Positions 51,565 to 59,408 of a DNA stretch of 59,408 nt are shown one piece after another. Positions within the stretch are counted from its first letter, which is position 1. Each line of letters begins with the position of its first letter. Under the pieces are notes generated by a model. The model worked only from the letters and a program-made list of their open reading frames with translations. It did not search any database and was not told where the DNA came from. The stretch comes from Chryseolinea sp. Its GTDB lineage: Bacteria > Bacteroidota > Bacteroidia > Cytophagales > Cyclobacteriaceae. Position numbers and translations under genes: made by a program. The DNA lies in the NCBI GenBank assembly GCA_025923195.1, contig JAICGJ010000012.1, forward strand, positions 1 through 59,408, read 5' to 3'.

Positions 51565-53484
51565 TCACTTATAGCTTCTTTGAGTCAACTTAACATTCTC
51601 AAATATCAATTCTTCTTTATGGAGCACTTCTACCTGATTCTCACCTTTGTACTCCCAGGCGGCAGCATATGTAAATAAATCGTCCCTGCGTTGTGCTTCG
51701 CCGTCAGGCGTCTGATATTCTTCCCTGAAGTGCCCGCCGCAAGACTCCTCACGATGCAACGCATCGTCAACCATTAATTCACCAAGCTCCATAAAGTCGG
51801 CGACACGCATGGCCTTTTCCAATTCCTGATTCAATTCGTTTGAGCTCCCCAAGACATTAACATTTTGCCAAAATTCGTCACGCAGTTGGCGGATGTGGGT
51901 CTTGGCTTTCTTAAGTCCCTCAGCATTTCTCGCCATGCCGCAGTAGTCCCACATAGTCAACCCAAGCTCACGATGAAACTGATCCACTGTCTTCTTTCCT
52001 TTAATTGAAAGGAATTTCAGAATCGTTGAGTTTACCTTTTCAAGAGCTTCTCTAAATTCTCCTCGATCAGCGCTTATTTTTTCCGTAGGCATGCCTGCAA
52101 GGTAATCGCCGATGGTGTAAGGAATAACGAAGTAACCATCCGCCAGTCCTTGCATTAGTGCGCTCGCTCCTAACCGGTTAGCTCCATGATCCGAAAAGTT
52201 TGCTTCTCCAAGGGCATAAAGGCCAGGTACGGTAGTCATAAGGTTATAGTCAACCCAGAGTCCTCCCATTGTATAGTGAACAGCGGGATAGATCATCATT
52301 GGTGCTTCGTATGGATTGTCGCCCGTAATTTGTTTGTACATATCAAAGAGGTTACCATACTTAGCTTCGATGACTTTCTTTCCATCTCGTTTTATAGCAT
52401 CTGCAAAATCAAGGAACACAGCCAATCCTGAGCCTACTCCCCGACCGTCATCACACATGTTTTTAGCGTTTCGCGAAGCGACGTCGCGAGGCACGAGATT
52501 GCCGAAGGATGGATACCTTCTTTCAAGGAAATAATCTCTTTCAGCTTCTGGAATGTTCACGGCATCTTTTGCCTTTAGACCTGGTCGAGCGACTTTCGGA
52601 ACCCATACTCGACCGTCATTACGCAGTGACTCCGACATGAGCGTGAGTTTCGACTGATGGTCACCCGAAACTGGAATGCAAGTCGGATGTATTTGTGTAA
52701 AACAGGGGTTTCCAAACAAGGCCCCTTTTTTGTGCGCCCTCCAGATAGCAGTCGCATTGCATCCCTTCGCATTTGTTGACAGGAAAAAGACATTACCATA
52801 ACCTCCAGTACACAGCAAGACTGCGTGGGCACTATGAGCCTCGATCTTGCCCGTAACGAGATCACGGGTGATTATCCCTCTGGCTTTTCCGTCAACAAGG
52901 ACGACATCCAACATCTCTGTACGAGGATACATCTTCACCTTTCCATTCGAGATCTGACGGTTAAGCGCAGAATATGCTCCTAATAGAAGTTGCTGACCTG
53001 TCTGGCCGCGTGCGTAAAATGTTCTGGATACCTGAGCGCCTCCAAATGATCGATTAGCAAGCAACCCCCCGTACTCCCGGGCAAATGGGACACCTTGTGC
53101 AACACATTGATCAATAATATTGACGCTCTCTTGCGCAAGCCGGTAAACATTTCCTTCCCGTGCCCGATAGTCTCCTCCCTTTATCGTATCATAAAATAGC
53201 CGGTAAACGCTATCACCGTCATTCTGATAATTTTTCGCCGCATTAATACCTCCCTGGGCTGCAATGCTGTGCGCTCGACGCGCGCTATCCTGAAAACAAA
53301 ATGCCTTCACATTATATCCCAGCTCCCCTAACGATGCCGCTGCTGACGCACCCGCCAAACCTGTGCCTACTACTATTATATCGTACTTCCGCTTATTCGC
53401 CGGGTTTACCAGTTTAAGATTGAATTTGTGTTTGGTCCATTTTTCAGCGAGCGGACCATCCGGAATTTTTGAATCTAATTTCAT
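51565..53484 (-). CDS. sdhA: Succinate dehydrogenase/fumarate reductase flavoprotein subunit
   Basis: Catalytic FAD subunit of complex II, 639 residues. [22 protein letters not shown] is split by the FAD-binding Gly motif; [15 protein letters not shown] is the flavin-linked His region, and [21 protein letters not shown] lies near the dicarboxylate site. [20 protein letters not shown] and the [15 protein letters not shown] region complete the signature. It interconverts succinate and fumarate at the inner membrane. It is the second gene of sdhCAB. Confidence 0.97.
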   Translation of the reverse strand: MKLDSKIPDGPLAEKWTKHKFNLKLVNPANKRKYDIIVVGTGLAGASAAASLGELGYNVKAFCFQDSARRAHSIAAQGGINAAKNYQNDGDSVYRLFYDTIKGGDYRAREGNVYRLAQESVNIIDQCVAQGVPFAREYGGLLANRSFGGAQVSRTFYARGQTGQQLLLGAYSALNRQISNGKVKMYPRTEMLDVVLVDGKARGIITRDLVTGKIEAHSAHAVLLCTGGYGNVFFLSTNAKGCNATAIWRAHKKGALFGNPCFTQIHPTCIPVSGDHQSKLTLMSESLRNDGRVWVPKVARPGLKAKDAVNIPEAERDYFLERRYPSFGNLVPRDVASRNAKNMCDDGRGVGSGLAVFLDFADAIKRDGKKVIEAKYGNLFDMYKQITGDNPYEAPMMIYPAVHYTMGGLWVDYNLMTTVPGLYALGEANFSDHGANRLGASALMQGLADGYFVIPYTIGDYLAGMPTEKISADRGEFREALEKVNSTILKFLSIKGKKTVDQFHRELGLTMWDYCGMARNAEGLKKAKTHIRQLRDEFWQNVNVLGSSNELNQELEKAMRVADFMELGELMVDDALHREESCGGHFREEYQTPDGEAQRRDDLFTYAAAWEYKGENQVEVLHKEELIFENVKLTQRSYK

Positions 53485-53566
53485 CTAAATATTTTTTAAG
53501 ACACCACAATTGCCAAATTCTTCAGCTTGGTATTAGCGCATACGCCATCTTAATTGATACATAACC

Positions 53567-54241
53567 TTATTCGAGGAACATCCATATCGGTATCAGTGCA
53601 AACAAGGCCGGAACGACGATAGCAAACGCTTTACCTACAAAAGCAATCACGGGATTATATTTCTTATGGTTTAGTCCAAGCGTTTGAAATGCACTGACGA
53701 AGCCATGCCATAAGTGAAATGCCAGAATGAACATACTGAAGACATAAATAGCCACATACCAACCCTTGGAATATGCTTCATCTACTGTTGCATAAAGGTT
53801 CTTCACTTCGTCTCCGTCGTAGTTGACGGTGGGAATGCCACCCCAATGCATTTCATACCAAAATCCGCGGAGGTGAATCACCAAAAAAATCAGGATGAAG
53901 GTTCCCAGAATACCCATGTTACGCGAGGTCCATGGCGACGAGTTTTTGATAACGGAATACCCAACTACGCCTCGCGCATCTCGATTCTTGATGGTAAGAA
54001 GCAGAGCCCAAATGATATGGATAAGAATGAATGTATAGTTGACATATGAAATGGTCACAATAATAGGGTTGCTCGTCATGAACTTAGCATAAACATTGAA
54101 GGCTTCGCCATCATCGTTCTTTAACAGCTGAAGATTACCGATTAAGTGAACTACAAGAAATAGAATGAGAAAGAGACCGGTTAAGGCCATGAGAAGTTTT
54201 CTGCCTAATGTACTCGACAGAAGCTTGGTAAACCAATTCAT
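53567..54241 (-). CDS. sdhC: Succinate dehydrogenase cytochrome b subunit (B-type)
   Basis: Membrane anchor of 224 residues with five hydrophobic helices and several His placed as haem ligands (VVHLIGNLQLL, LIHIIWALLLT, LVIHLRGFWYEM, LAFHLWHGFVSAFQTLG). This is the di-haem B-type architecture used with menaquinone, so no sdhD is needed. It starts the sdhCAB operon. A small membrane-peptide gene lies 94 bases upstream on the same strand. Confidence 0.94.
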   Translation of the reverse strand: MNWFTKLLSSTLGRKLLMALTGLFLILFLVVHLIGNLQLLKNDDGEAFNVYAKFMTSNPIIVTISYVNYTFILIHIIWALLLTIKNRDARGVVGYSVIKNSSPWTSRNMGILGTFILIFLVIHLRGFWYEMHWGGIPTVNYDGDEVKNLYATVDEAYSKGWYVAIYVFSMFILAFHLWHGFVSAFQTLGLNHKKYNPVIAFVGKAFAIVVPALFALIPIWMFLE

Positions 54242-54335
54242 ACGGAGGCTTCAGAAATTTTGCGAAAAATACTCCTGAAACCCTACTCTACCAAGTAAAC
54301 AATTACTTTATAACCTATATAAATAGACCTCGAGA

Positions 54336-54443
54336 TCAAAATAATTCAAACAATAAAATGATGACGGCAATCGCCGCAACAGTAATTAATAAAAACCATT
54401 CTTTTTGCAGGAATTTGCGAATGGCTTTAATAGTCTGTTTCAT
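54336..54443 (-). CDS. Small membrane peptide, 35 residues
   Basis: Reads from ATG 54443 to TGA 54336. The peptide has a basic N-terminus (MKQTIKAIRKFLQKEW) and one strongly hydrophobic helix (FLLITVAAIAVIILLFELF). I recall similar short peptides (KEWFLLL...IILLFE) in other Bacteroidota. It is upstream of sdhC on the same strand, so it may be co-expressed with complex II; whether it is a subunit is unknown. The 242 bases between it and dnaE hold nothing further recognised. Confidence 0.6.
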   Translation of the reverse strand: MKQTIKAIRKFLQKEWFLLITVAAIAVIILLFELF

Positions 54444-54685
54444 ATTTTTGTTGAACAATTTTGCTATACAAGCCAACAATTATGCTAATATTTAACTCGT
54501 TGATTTACAATATTTTACTGATAACATAACGCTCGGGGATACCGAAATAAGAGTCAAAAAAGAAACGACTTCCCAGTTTGGCTTACTTAAAATGAGCACT
54601 ATTTTTTCGCACATCTCCGCTAAATCCCGGGCGAAAGCTTCAATTCAAAAATTAATTTTACATTCAAGCCTATTCACATTTTCAG

Positions 54686-57600
54686 ATGTATCTAATCTTC
54701 GACACAGAAACTACAGGACTACCTCACAATAAGACAGCGCCAATAACTGATCTTGACAACTGGCCACGACTCGTGCAGATCGCATGGCAGCTTCACGGCA
54801 AGAATGGAAAACTGTTGTCTCAGCATAGCTATCTCATAAGGCCAGATGGATTTGATATACCTTTCAAGGCAGAGCAAGTTCACGGTATCTCCACCAAGCG
54901 GGCACTTGCGGAGGGTGACGATCTAAGCAAAGTTCTCGATCTGCTAACGAGGGATCTGGCGGACACATCGCTGGTCGTGGGCCATAACATTGAATTCGAC
55001 ATCAGCATCATTGGCGCAGAATTTATTCGGCTGAAACGCGAGCCAGATGTTCTCTTAAGGCTAAGTAAGTTTGATACGGGAGTATCCGCAACGGAATACT
55101 GCCAGCTTCAAGGTGGTTTGGGCGGCAAGCTAAAAATGCCCACACTATTAGAACTGCATAAGAAACTTTTTGGGAAGGATTTTGGCGATGCACACGATGC
55201 GTCCTATGACGTCGCCGCGACAGCACGTTGCTACTTTGGTCTTTTGAAGCAAAATGTCGTGAAGCCGTTTGACTCAACAATGGTTGAAGAGATCGAGTAC
55301 GAGGAGCCAAATCTTGAGGCAGCAAATTCCACAAAACGCGAAACACTTAAGCAGGCAGGATACAAACTCAGTGACAATGAGCTGATTGTGTCCGATAAAC
55401 CGTTTGTGCACCTGCATGTACACTCTCAGTTTTCTGTTCTCCAGGCAACGCCCGACATAAAAGCTATGGTGAGCAAGGCGAAATCATTAGGTATGCCCGC
55501 CATTGCACTAACCGATCTCGGCAACATGTATGGGGCTTTCAAGTTCGTCCGCGAAGCATTGAATCATGAAATCAAACCCATTGTCGGTTGCGAATTCTAT
55601 ATTGCCGATGATCGAAAAAAATTAAAGTTCACAAAAGATAATCCAGACAGAAGGTTCACGCAGGTCCTACTCGCCAAGAACAAAAATGGATATCATAATT
55701 TAGCGAAGTTGAGCTCATACGGTTTCACGGAAGGGCTATACGGTATCTATCCGCGCATAGACAAAGTTTTAGTTGAAGAATTCAGACAAGATCTCATTGC
55801 CACGACCGGTTCACTCACAAGCGAGATTCCTCATTTGATTCTAAGCGTGGGTGAAAAACAGGCGGAGGAAGCATTTAGATGGTGGCACACTTTATTTGGA
55901 GATGATTTCTATGTTGAATTGAACCGACATGGCATACGCGAGGAGGATCACGTAAACGAAACTCTCCTGCGTTTTGCTCATAAATACGGCGTCAAATATT
56001 TCGCAGCAAATGAGGCATTCTACCTGGGCAAGGAAGAAGCTAATGCTCATGATGTGTTGCTTTGTATAAAAGAGGGTGAATTTAAGTCCACGCCCATAGG
56101 TTACGGGCGAGGCACTCGTTATGGCCTGGCAAACGCCGAGTACTATTTTAAGTCTCAGCAGGAAATGAAGTCTATCTTTCGGGATTTGCCGGATGCAATC
56201 GATACCGTCGAAGAAATCGTTAGCAAAATTGAGAGCTATACACTTGAGCGAAATGTTTTACTGCCAAAATTCGATATTCCAAGAGCATTTGTAACGGAAG
56301 ATGAATACCTCCGGTACCTGACTTATCAAGGTGCCAAGCAAAAATACGGTGAGATTACCGAAGCCCTGCAGGAGCGACTCGACTTTGAATTAGATACCAT
56401 TCAAAAAACCGGGTATCCCGGATACTTTCTCATCGTCCAGGATTTCACGTCTAAAGCACGCGAAATCGGAGTATCGGTTGGACCTGGCCGTGGATCAGCA
56501 GCCGGCTCAGCCGTTGCATACAGCATCGGAATTACAAATGTCGATCCGATCAAATATGATTTACTTTTCGAACGCTTCTTGAATCCCGACCGCGTATCGT
56601 TACCTGATATTGACATTGACTTCGATGATGAAGGACGCGAAAAGGTTTTGAAGTACGTAATAGACAAATATGGTAAGAACCAGGTAGCACAAATTATTAC
56701 CTATGGTACTATGGCGGCCAAGTCTTCCATCCGAGATTGCGCCAGAGTAATGGAACTGCCTCTTTCAGAAGCGAACCTGCTGGCAAAAATGGTTCCAGAA
56801 AGACCTGGAACTTCTCTTGATCTTGCATTTTCGGAGGTGAAAGAGCTTGCTGAAATAAAAAAAGGCACGGACCTAAAAGCTCAGGTTCTGCAGCAGGCTG
56901 TCGTTCTTGAAGGCTCAGTTCGAAATACAGGCACGCATGCATGCGGTGTTATCATTACACCTGATGAACTGACAAAGTTTGTTCCGGTTTCCATCGCGAA
57001 AGATTCGGACATGCTGGTAACACAATTTGATAACAGCGTTGTCGAAAGCGCTGGTATGCTAAAGATGGACTTCCTGGGTTTGACTACGCTTTCTATTATC
57101 AATACGGCACTGAAGAACATCAGAAAGAGTAAGGGATTGGATATTGACATCGATTCCATTCCGCTTGATGACATTAAAACCTATCAACTTTTCCAAAGGG
57201 GTGAAACAACTGGAACATTTCAGTTTGAAAGTGTCGGTATGCAAAAATATTTACGACAGCTCAAGCCTGATAAGTTTGAAGACCTCATCGCCATGAATGC
57301 TTTGTATCGTCCAGGTCCAATGGAATACATACCTGCGTTCATTAATCGTAAGCATGGCCGGGAATCAATCAAATACGATTTGCCTGCGATGGAAGAATAT
57401 TTATCCGAGACGTATGGCATCACCGTATATCAGGAGCAGGTAATGCTCTTGTCGCAGAAGCTCGCAGGTTTTAGCAAAGGTGATGCAGACGTATTGCGAA
57501 AGGCAATGGGGAAAAAGCAAAAGGCAGTGCTCGACAAAATGAAGGACAAATTCATTGAGGGCTGCAAGAGGAATGGCCATGCTCCTGAAACTTGCGAAAA

Positions 57601-58873
57601 GATCTGGACGGACTGGGAAGCATTTGCTCAATACGCGTTTAACAAATCCCATTCAACTTGTTATTCACTTGTGGCTTATCAAACTGCCTACCTTAAGGCA
57701 AATTTTCCCGCGGAGTATATGGCAGCGGTTTTAACGCACTCGCAAAACAACCTGGATAATGTTACATTCTTTATTGAAGAGTGTAGAAGCCTTGGGATAA
57801 AGGTATTAGGGCCGCATGTCAACGAATCAGGCGTCTATTTCGCGGTAAACAAGGATGGCGAAATTCGTTTTGGCTTGGGTGCAATAAAAGGAGCTGGAGA
57901 TGCCGCCGTTGAGGCTATTATTCAAGAACGCGATGTACGCGGACCATTCCAGGATATTTTTGACTTTGCACGCCGTCTTAATCAACGCAGTGTCACCAAA
58001 AAGACTTTCGAATGCCTGGCCTTGTCGGGCGCTTTTGATTGTTTCTCAGGAATCCACCGAAGACAGTACGTGTTTGCCAAGGATGGGGAAGTTAACCTTC
58101 TTGAAAAAGCGATAAAGTATGCAGCCAAGACTCAACAAGATGAACAGAGTGCACAAGTTAGCTTGTTTGGCGGTGCTTCAGGTATTACGATGCCGAAGCC
58201 AAAGCTGGAGTACGTTGAGCCATTCACTGAAATTGAAAAACTCAATCTTGAAAAAGAAGTTGTTGGCATTTATATATCCGGTCATCCGCTCGACAATTTC
58301 AAATTTGAAATGCAGTCATTCTGCAAAACTACGTGTAGTGAGCTTGCAGATCTTGATGGAATTATCGGTCGTGAAATTAAGCTCGGCGGTATTGTCTCAG
58401 GTGTAGAACACCGGACTACCAAGACTGGCAAGCCCTTTGGAAAATTTACGTTGGAGGACTATAGTGGCAATTACACCTTCACCCTCTTCGGTGAGGACTA
58501 CCTGAAGTTCAGGACTTTCATGAACATCGGCTGGTTCATTTTCGTCGAGGGGACTGTTGTAAAGAATACCTGGGGTCAACAAAATGTTGAGGTCAAAATC
58601 CGGAATATTGATCTCCTCAATGAGTTAGGCGTGAAACGAAGTAAAGGTGTGCAGCTAAGAATCAATTCAATCGATCTAACTCAAGAAATGATTGAGATCA
58701 TAGAGGATGTGTGTCAAAGCTATGCAGGCAACACTCCTCTCTATCTAAAGATTCAGGACGACAAAGAGAACATCAGCCTTGAACTGTTATCGCATAAATT
58801 CCGTGTTAACCCGGTTAATGATATGGCTATTCACATGAAGAAAGCAGGGGCTGTAGAGGTCGAAGTGATTTAG
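54686..58873 (+). CDS. dnaE: DNA polymerase III alpha subunit with fused N-terminal proofreading exonuclease
   Basis: Replicative polymerase of 1395 residues. Residues 1-185 are a DnaQ-type exonuclease with Asp6 and Glu8 (FDTETTG), Asp105 (GHNIEFD) and the HDASYD motif at 170-175. A PHP domain follows from about 240 (HLHVHSQFS), then the polymerase core with catalytic Asp641, 643 and 645 (LPDIDIDFDDEGREK). A helix-hairpin-helix, an OB fold (about 1240-1320) and a C-terminal tail complete it. The PHP site has Leu278 after Asp277 (TDL instead of TDH) and Gln253 where active forms have Asp, so PHP proofreading is probably lost and the fused domain takes over. Confidence 0.95.
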   Translation: MYLIFDTETTGLPHNKTAPITDLDNWPRLVQIAWQLHGKNGKLLSQHSYLIRPDGFDIPFKAEQVHGISTKRALAEGDDLSKVLDLLTRDLADTSLVVGHNIEFDISIIGAEFIRLKREPDVLLRLSKFDTGVSATEYCQLQGGLGGKLKMPTLLELHKKLFGKDFGDAHDASYDVAATARCYFGLLKQNVVKPFDSTMVEEIEYEEPNLEAANSTKRETLKQAGYKLSDNELIVSDKPFVHLHVHSQFSVLQATPDIKAMVSKAKSLGMPAIALTDLGNMYGAFKFVREALNHEIKPIVGCEFYIADDRKKLKFTKDNPDRRFTQVLLAKNKNGYHNLAKLSSYGFTEGLYGIYPRIDKVLVEEFRQDLIATTGSLTSEIPHLILSVGEKQAEEAFRWWHTLFGDDFYVELNRHGIREEDHVNETLLRFAHKYGVKYFAANEAFYLGKEEANAHDVLLCIKEGEFKSTPIGYGRGTRYGLANAEYYFKSQQEMKSIFRDLPDAIDTVEEIVSKIESYTLERNVLLPKFDIPRAFVTEDEYLRYLTYQGAKQKYGEITEALQERLDFELDTIQKTGYPGYFLIVQDFTSKAREIGVSVGPGRGSAAGSAVAYSIGITNVDPIKYDLLFERFLNPDRVSLPDIDIDFDDEGREKVLKYVIDKYGKNQVAQIITYGTMAAKSSIRDCARVMELPLSEANLLAKMVPERPGTSLDLAFSEVKELAEIKKGTDLKAQVLQQAVVLEGSVRNTGTHACGVIITPDELTKFVPVSIAKDSDMLVTQFDNSVVESAGMLKMDFLGLTTLSIINTALKNIRKSKGLDIDIDSIPLDDIKTYQLFQRGETTGTFQFESVGMQKYLRQLKPDKFEDLIAMNALYRPGPMEYIPAFINRKHGRESIKYDLPAMEEYLSETYGITVYQEQVMLLSQKLAGFSKGDADVLRKAMGKKQKAVLDKMKDKFIEGCKRNGHAPETCEKIWTDWEAFAQYAFNKSHSTCYSLVAYQTAYLKANFPAEYMAAVLTHSQNNLDNVTFFIEECRSLGIKVLGPHVNESGVYFAVNKDGEIRFGLGAIKGAGDAAVEAIIQERDVRGPFQDIFDFARRLNQRSVTKKTFECLALSGAFDCFSGIHRRQYVFAKDGEVNLLEKAIKYAAKTQQDEQSAQVSLFGGASGITMPKPKLEYVEPFTEIEKLNLEKEVVGIYISGHPLDNFKFEMQSFCKTTCSELADLDGIIGREIKLGGIVSGVEHRTTKTGKPFGKFTLEDYSGNYTFTLFGEDYLKFRTFMNIGWFIFVEGTVVKNTWGQQNVEVKIRNIDLLNELGVKRSKGVQLRINSIDLTQEMIEIIEDVCQSYAGNTPLYLKIQDDKENISLELLSHKFRVNPVNDMAIHMKKAGAVEVEVI

Positions 58874-58877
58874 GGTA

Positions 58878-59037
58878 GTCGATAGTCGATGGTCCATAGT
58901 CCATGGTGGATGTGTACGTGATCCAATAGTGGCGCTGCTATCTACTCTGACCGCCGACGTTAATGGTTGATTGGCGACTGTAGTATTGGTTTAGCGTTCC
59001 AGATGCCGCTGCAGGCTATGGACCATCGACCATCGAC
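58878..59037. repeat. Strong two-armed tandem-word inverted repeat between dnaE and trxA
   Basis: Left arm 58878-58899 and right arm 59016-59037 are 22-base inverted repeats matching at 21 of 22 positions, built from the word GTCGATGGTC(CATAG). The loop is 116 bases. Further word copies flank each arm (TCCATGG at 58900-58906, CATGGACGAT after the right arm). It begins five bases after the dnaE stop and could form a large hairpin. No U tract follows, so it is not a standard terminator. Confidence 0.75.
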
Positions 59038-59069
59038 CATGGACGATACACACTTTGAACTAAAAAATA

Positions 59070-59077
59070 TACCTTTG
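59070..59077 (+). promoter_or_regulatory. Possible -7 element for trxA
   Basis: TACCTTTG matches the TAnnTTTG element. No TTG is found at the right distance upstream, where the sequence is the end of the inverted repeat. Transcription would start near 59084, about 40 bases before the ATG at 59124. Confidence 0.4.
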
Positions 59078-59123
59078 CGTTCGACTATTGAATCCTGAGA
59101 ATAACATTAAAAATAATACGCCA

Positions 59124-59408
59124 ATGGGAAAAACAATTGAACTTAACGATGCCAACTTTGATCAGATTATTAATTCCGATAAGCCTGTCCTGGTGGACTT
59201 TTGGGCAGAATGGTGCGGACCTTGTAAAATGATCGGACCCGTAGTTGAAGAACTTGCAAACGACTACGAAGGCAAAGCTGTCATTGGCAAATTGAATGTG
59301 GACGATAACCCGGCAGTTACTGCCCGTTTTGGAGTTCGTAACATTCCCACACTATTGGTTTTCAAAGGTGGACAAATCGTTGACAAGCAAGTTGGTGCTG
59401 TACCCAAA
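59124..59408 (+). CDS. trxA: Thioredoxin, 3' end cut by window
   Basis: First 95 residues of a thioredoxin, the cytosolic protein-disulfide reductase. The redox motif is in FWAEWCGPCKMIGPVVEEL and the cis-Pro loop in RNIPTLLVFKGG. It starts MGKTIELNDANFDQII. About 10-15 residues should remain beyond the window end. It reduces, among others, PAPS reductase and ribonucleotide reductase. Confidence 0.95.
   Translation, partial: MGKTIELNDANFDQIINSDKPVLVDFWAEWCGPCKMIGPVVEELANDYEGKAVIGKLNVDDNPAVTARFGVRNIPTLLVFKGGQIVDKQVGAVPK

Overview
The window looks like a chromosomal segment of a free-living, gliding-type member of the Bacteroidota, most likely order Cytophagales. The evidence is a set of lineage hallmarks: an LpxC-FabZ fusion, a PorX-type response regulator with a PglZ domain, a secreted protein with a gliding-motility/type IX secretion C-terminal domain, DUF4290, DUF4296 and DUF3822 proteins, a menaquinone-type three-subunit succinate dehydrogenase, and promoters of the form TTG-N20/21-TAnnTTTG. 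No tRNA, rRNA, insertion sequence, phage gene, CRISPR array or recognisable defence island was seen. The species is not identified.

Layout. 1-12 kb: 3' part of a UvrD/PcrA helicase, DUF4290 protein, murA, exonuclease III, a 51-aa basic protein, hisS, hutH, a type IX secretion cargo protein, ebfC and a glycosyltransferase. 12-21 kb: PspC-like protein, an OmpA/TPR lipoprotein, pdhB, an RsmF-type methyltransferase, valS and an unknown secreted protein. 21-30 kb: a tightly overlapped porX-tsaE-ald operon, divergent from an HD phosphohydrolase and the lipid A genes lpxD, lpxC-fabZ and lpxA, then an ABC ATPase. 30-40 kb: mutS2, a partial Bat-type locus (DUF58, BatD-like, VWA), a GH3-LysE pair, a YggS protein and small envelope genes. 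40-45 kb: Nudix proteins, DUF3822, coaD and pyrE. 44.5-48.3 kb: sulfite reductase and siroheme synthesis operon. 48.5-54.4 kb: two LPP20-like proteins and sdhCAB. 54.7-59.4 kb: dnaE with a fused proofreading domain and the start of trxA.

The most notable element lies upstream of the sulfite reductase operon (minus strand, about 48.28-47.99 kb). A Bacteroidota promoter is followed by a 33-codon reading frame with eight cysteine codons, five of them consecutive, then by a 9-bp intrinsic terminator with a U tract, then by the reductase gene. A 7-nt segment just after the cysteine run is perfectly complementary to the terminator's loop and upper stem. This is the architecture of ribosome-mediated attenuation responding to cysteine. 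It also argues that the reductase is an assimilatory sulfite reductase rather than a nitrite reductase.

A second theme is a set of intergenic elements made of short (about 6-9 nt) degenerate tandem words, often arranged as two inverted arms around a 20-115 nt loop. The word differs from site to site but is repeated within both arms of a site. The clearest are at 4941-5048, 5367-5496, 6891-6946, 10346-10688 (two related copies) and 58878-59037. Other points of interest are the DnaQ-DnaE fusion with a degenerate PHP metal site, MurA with Asp in place of the fosfomycin-target Cys, a helical extension on the sulfite reductase, a GH3-LysE overlap, and an unannotated 35-aa membrane peptide before sdhC.
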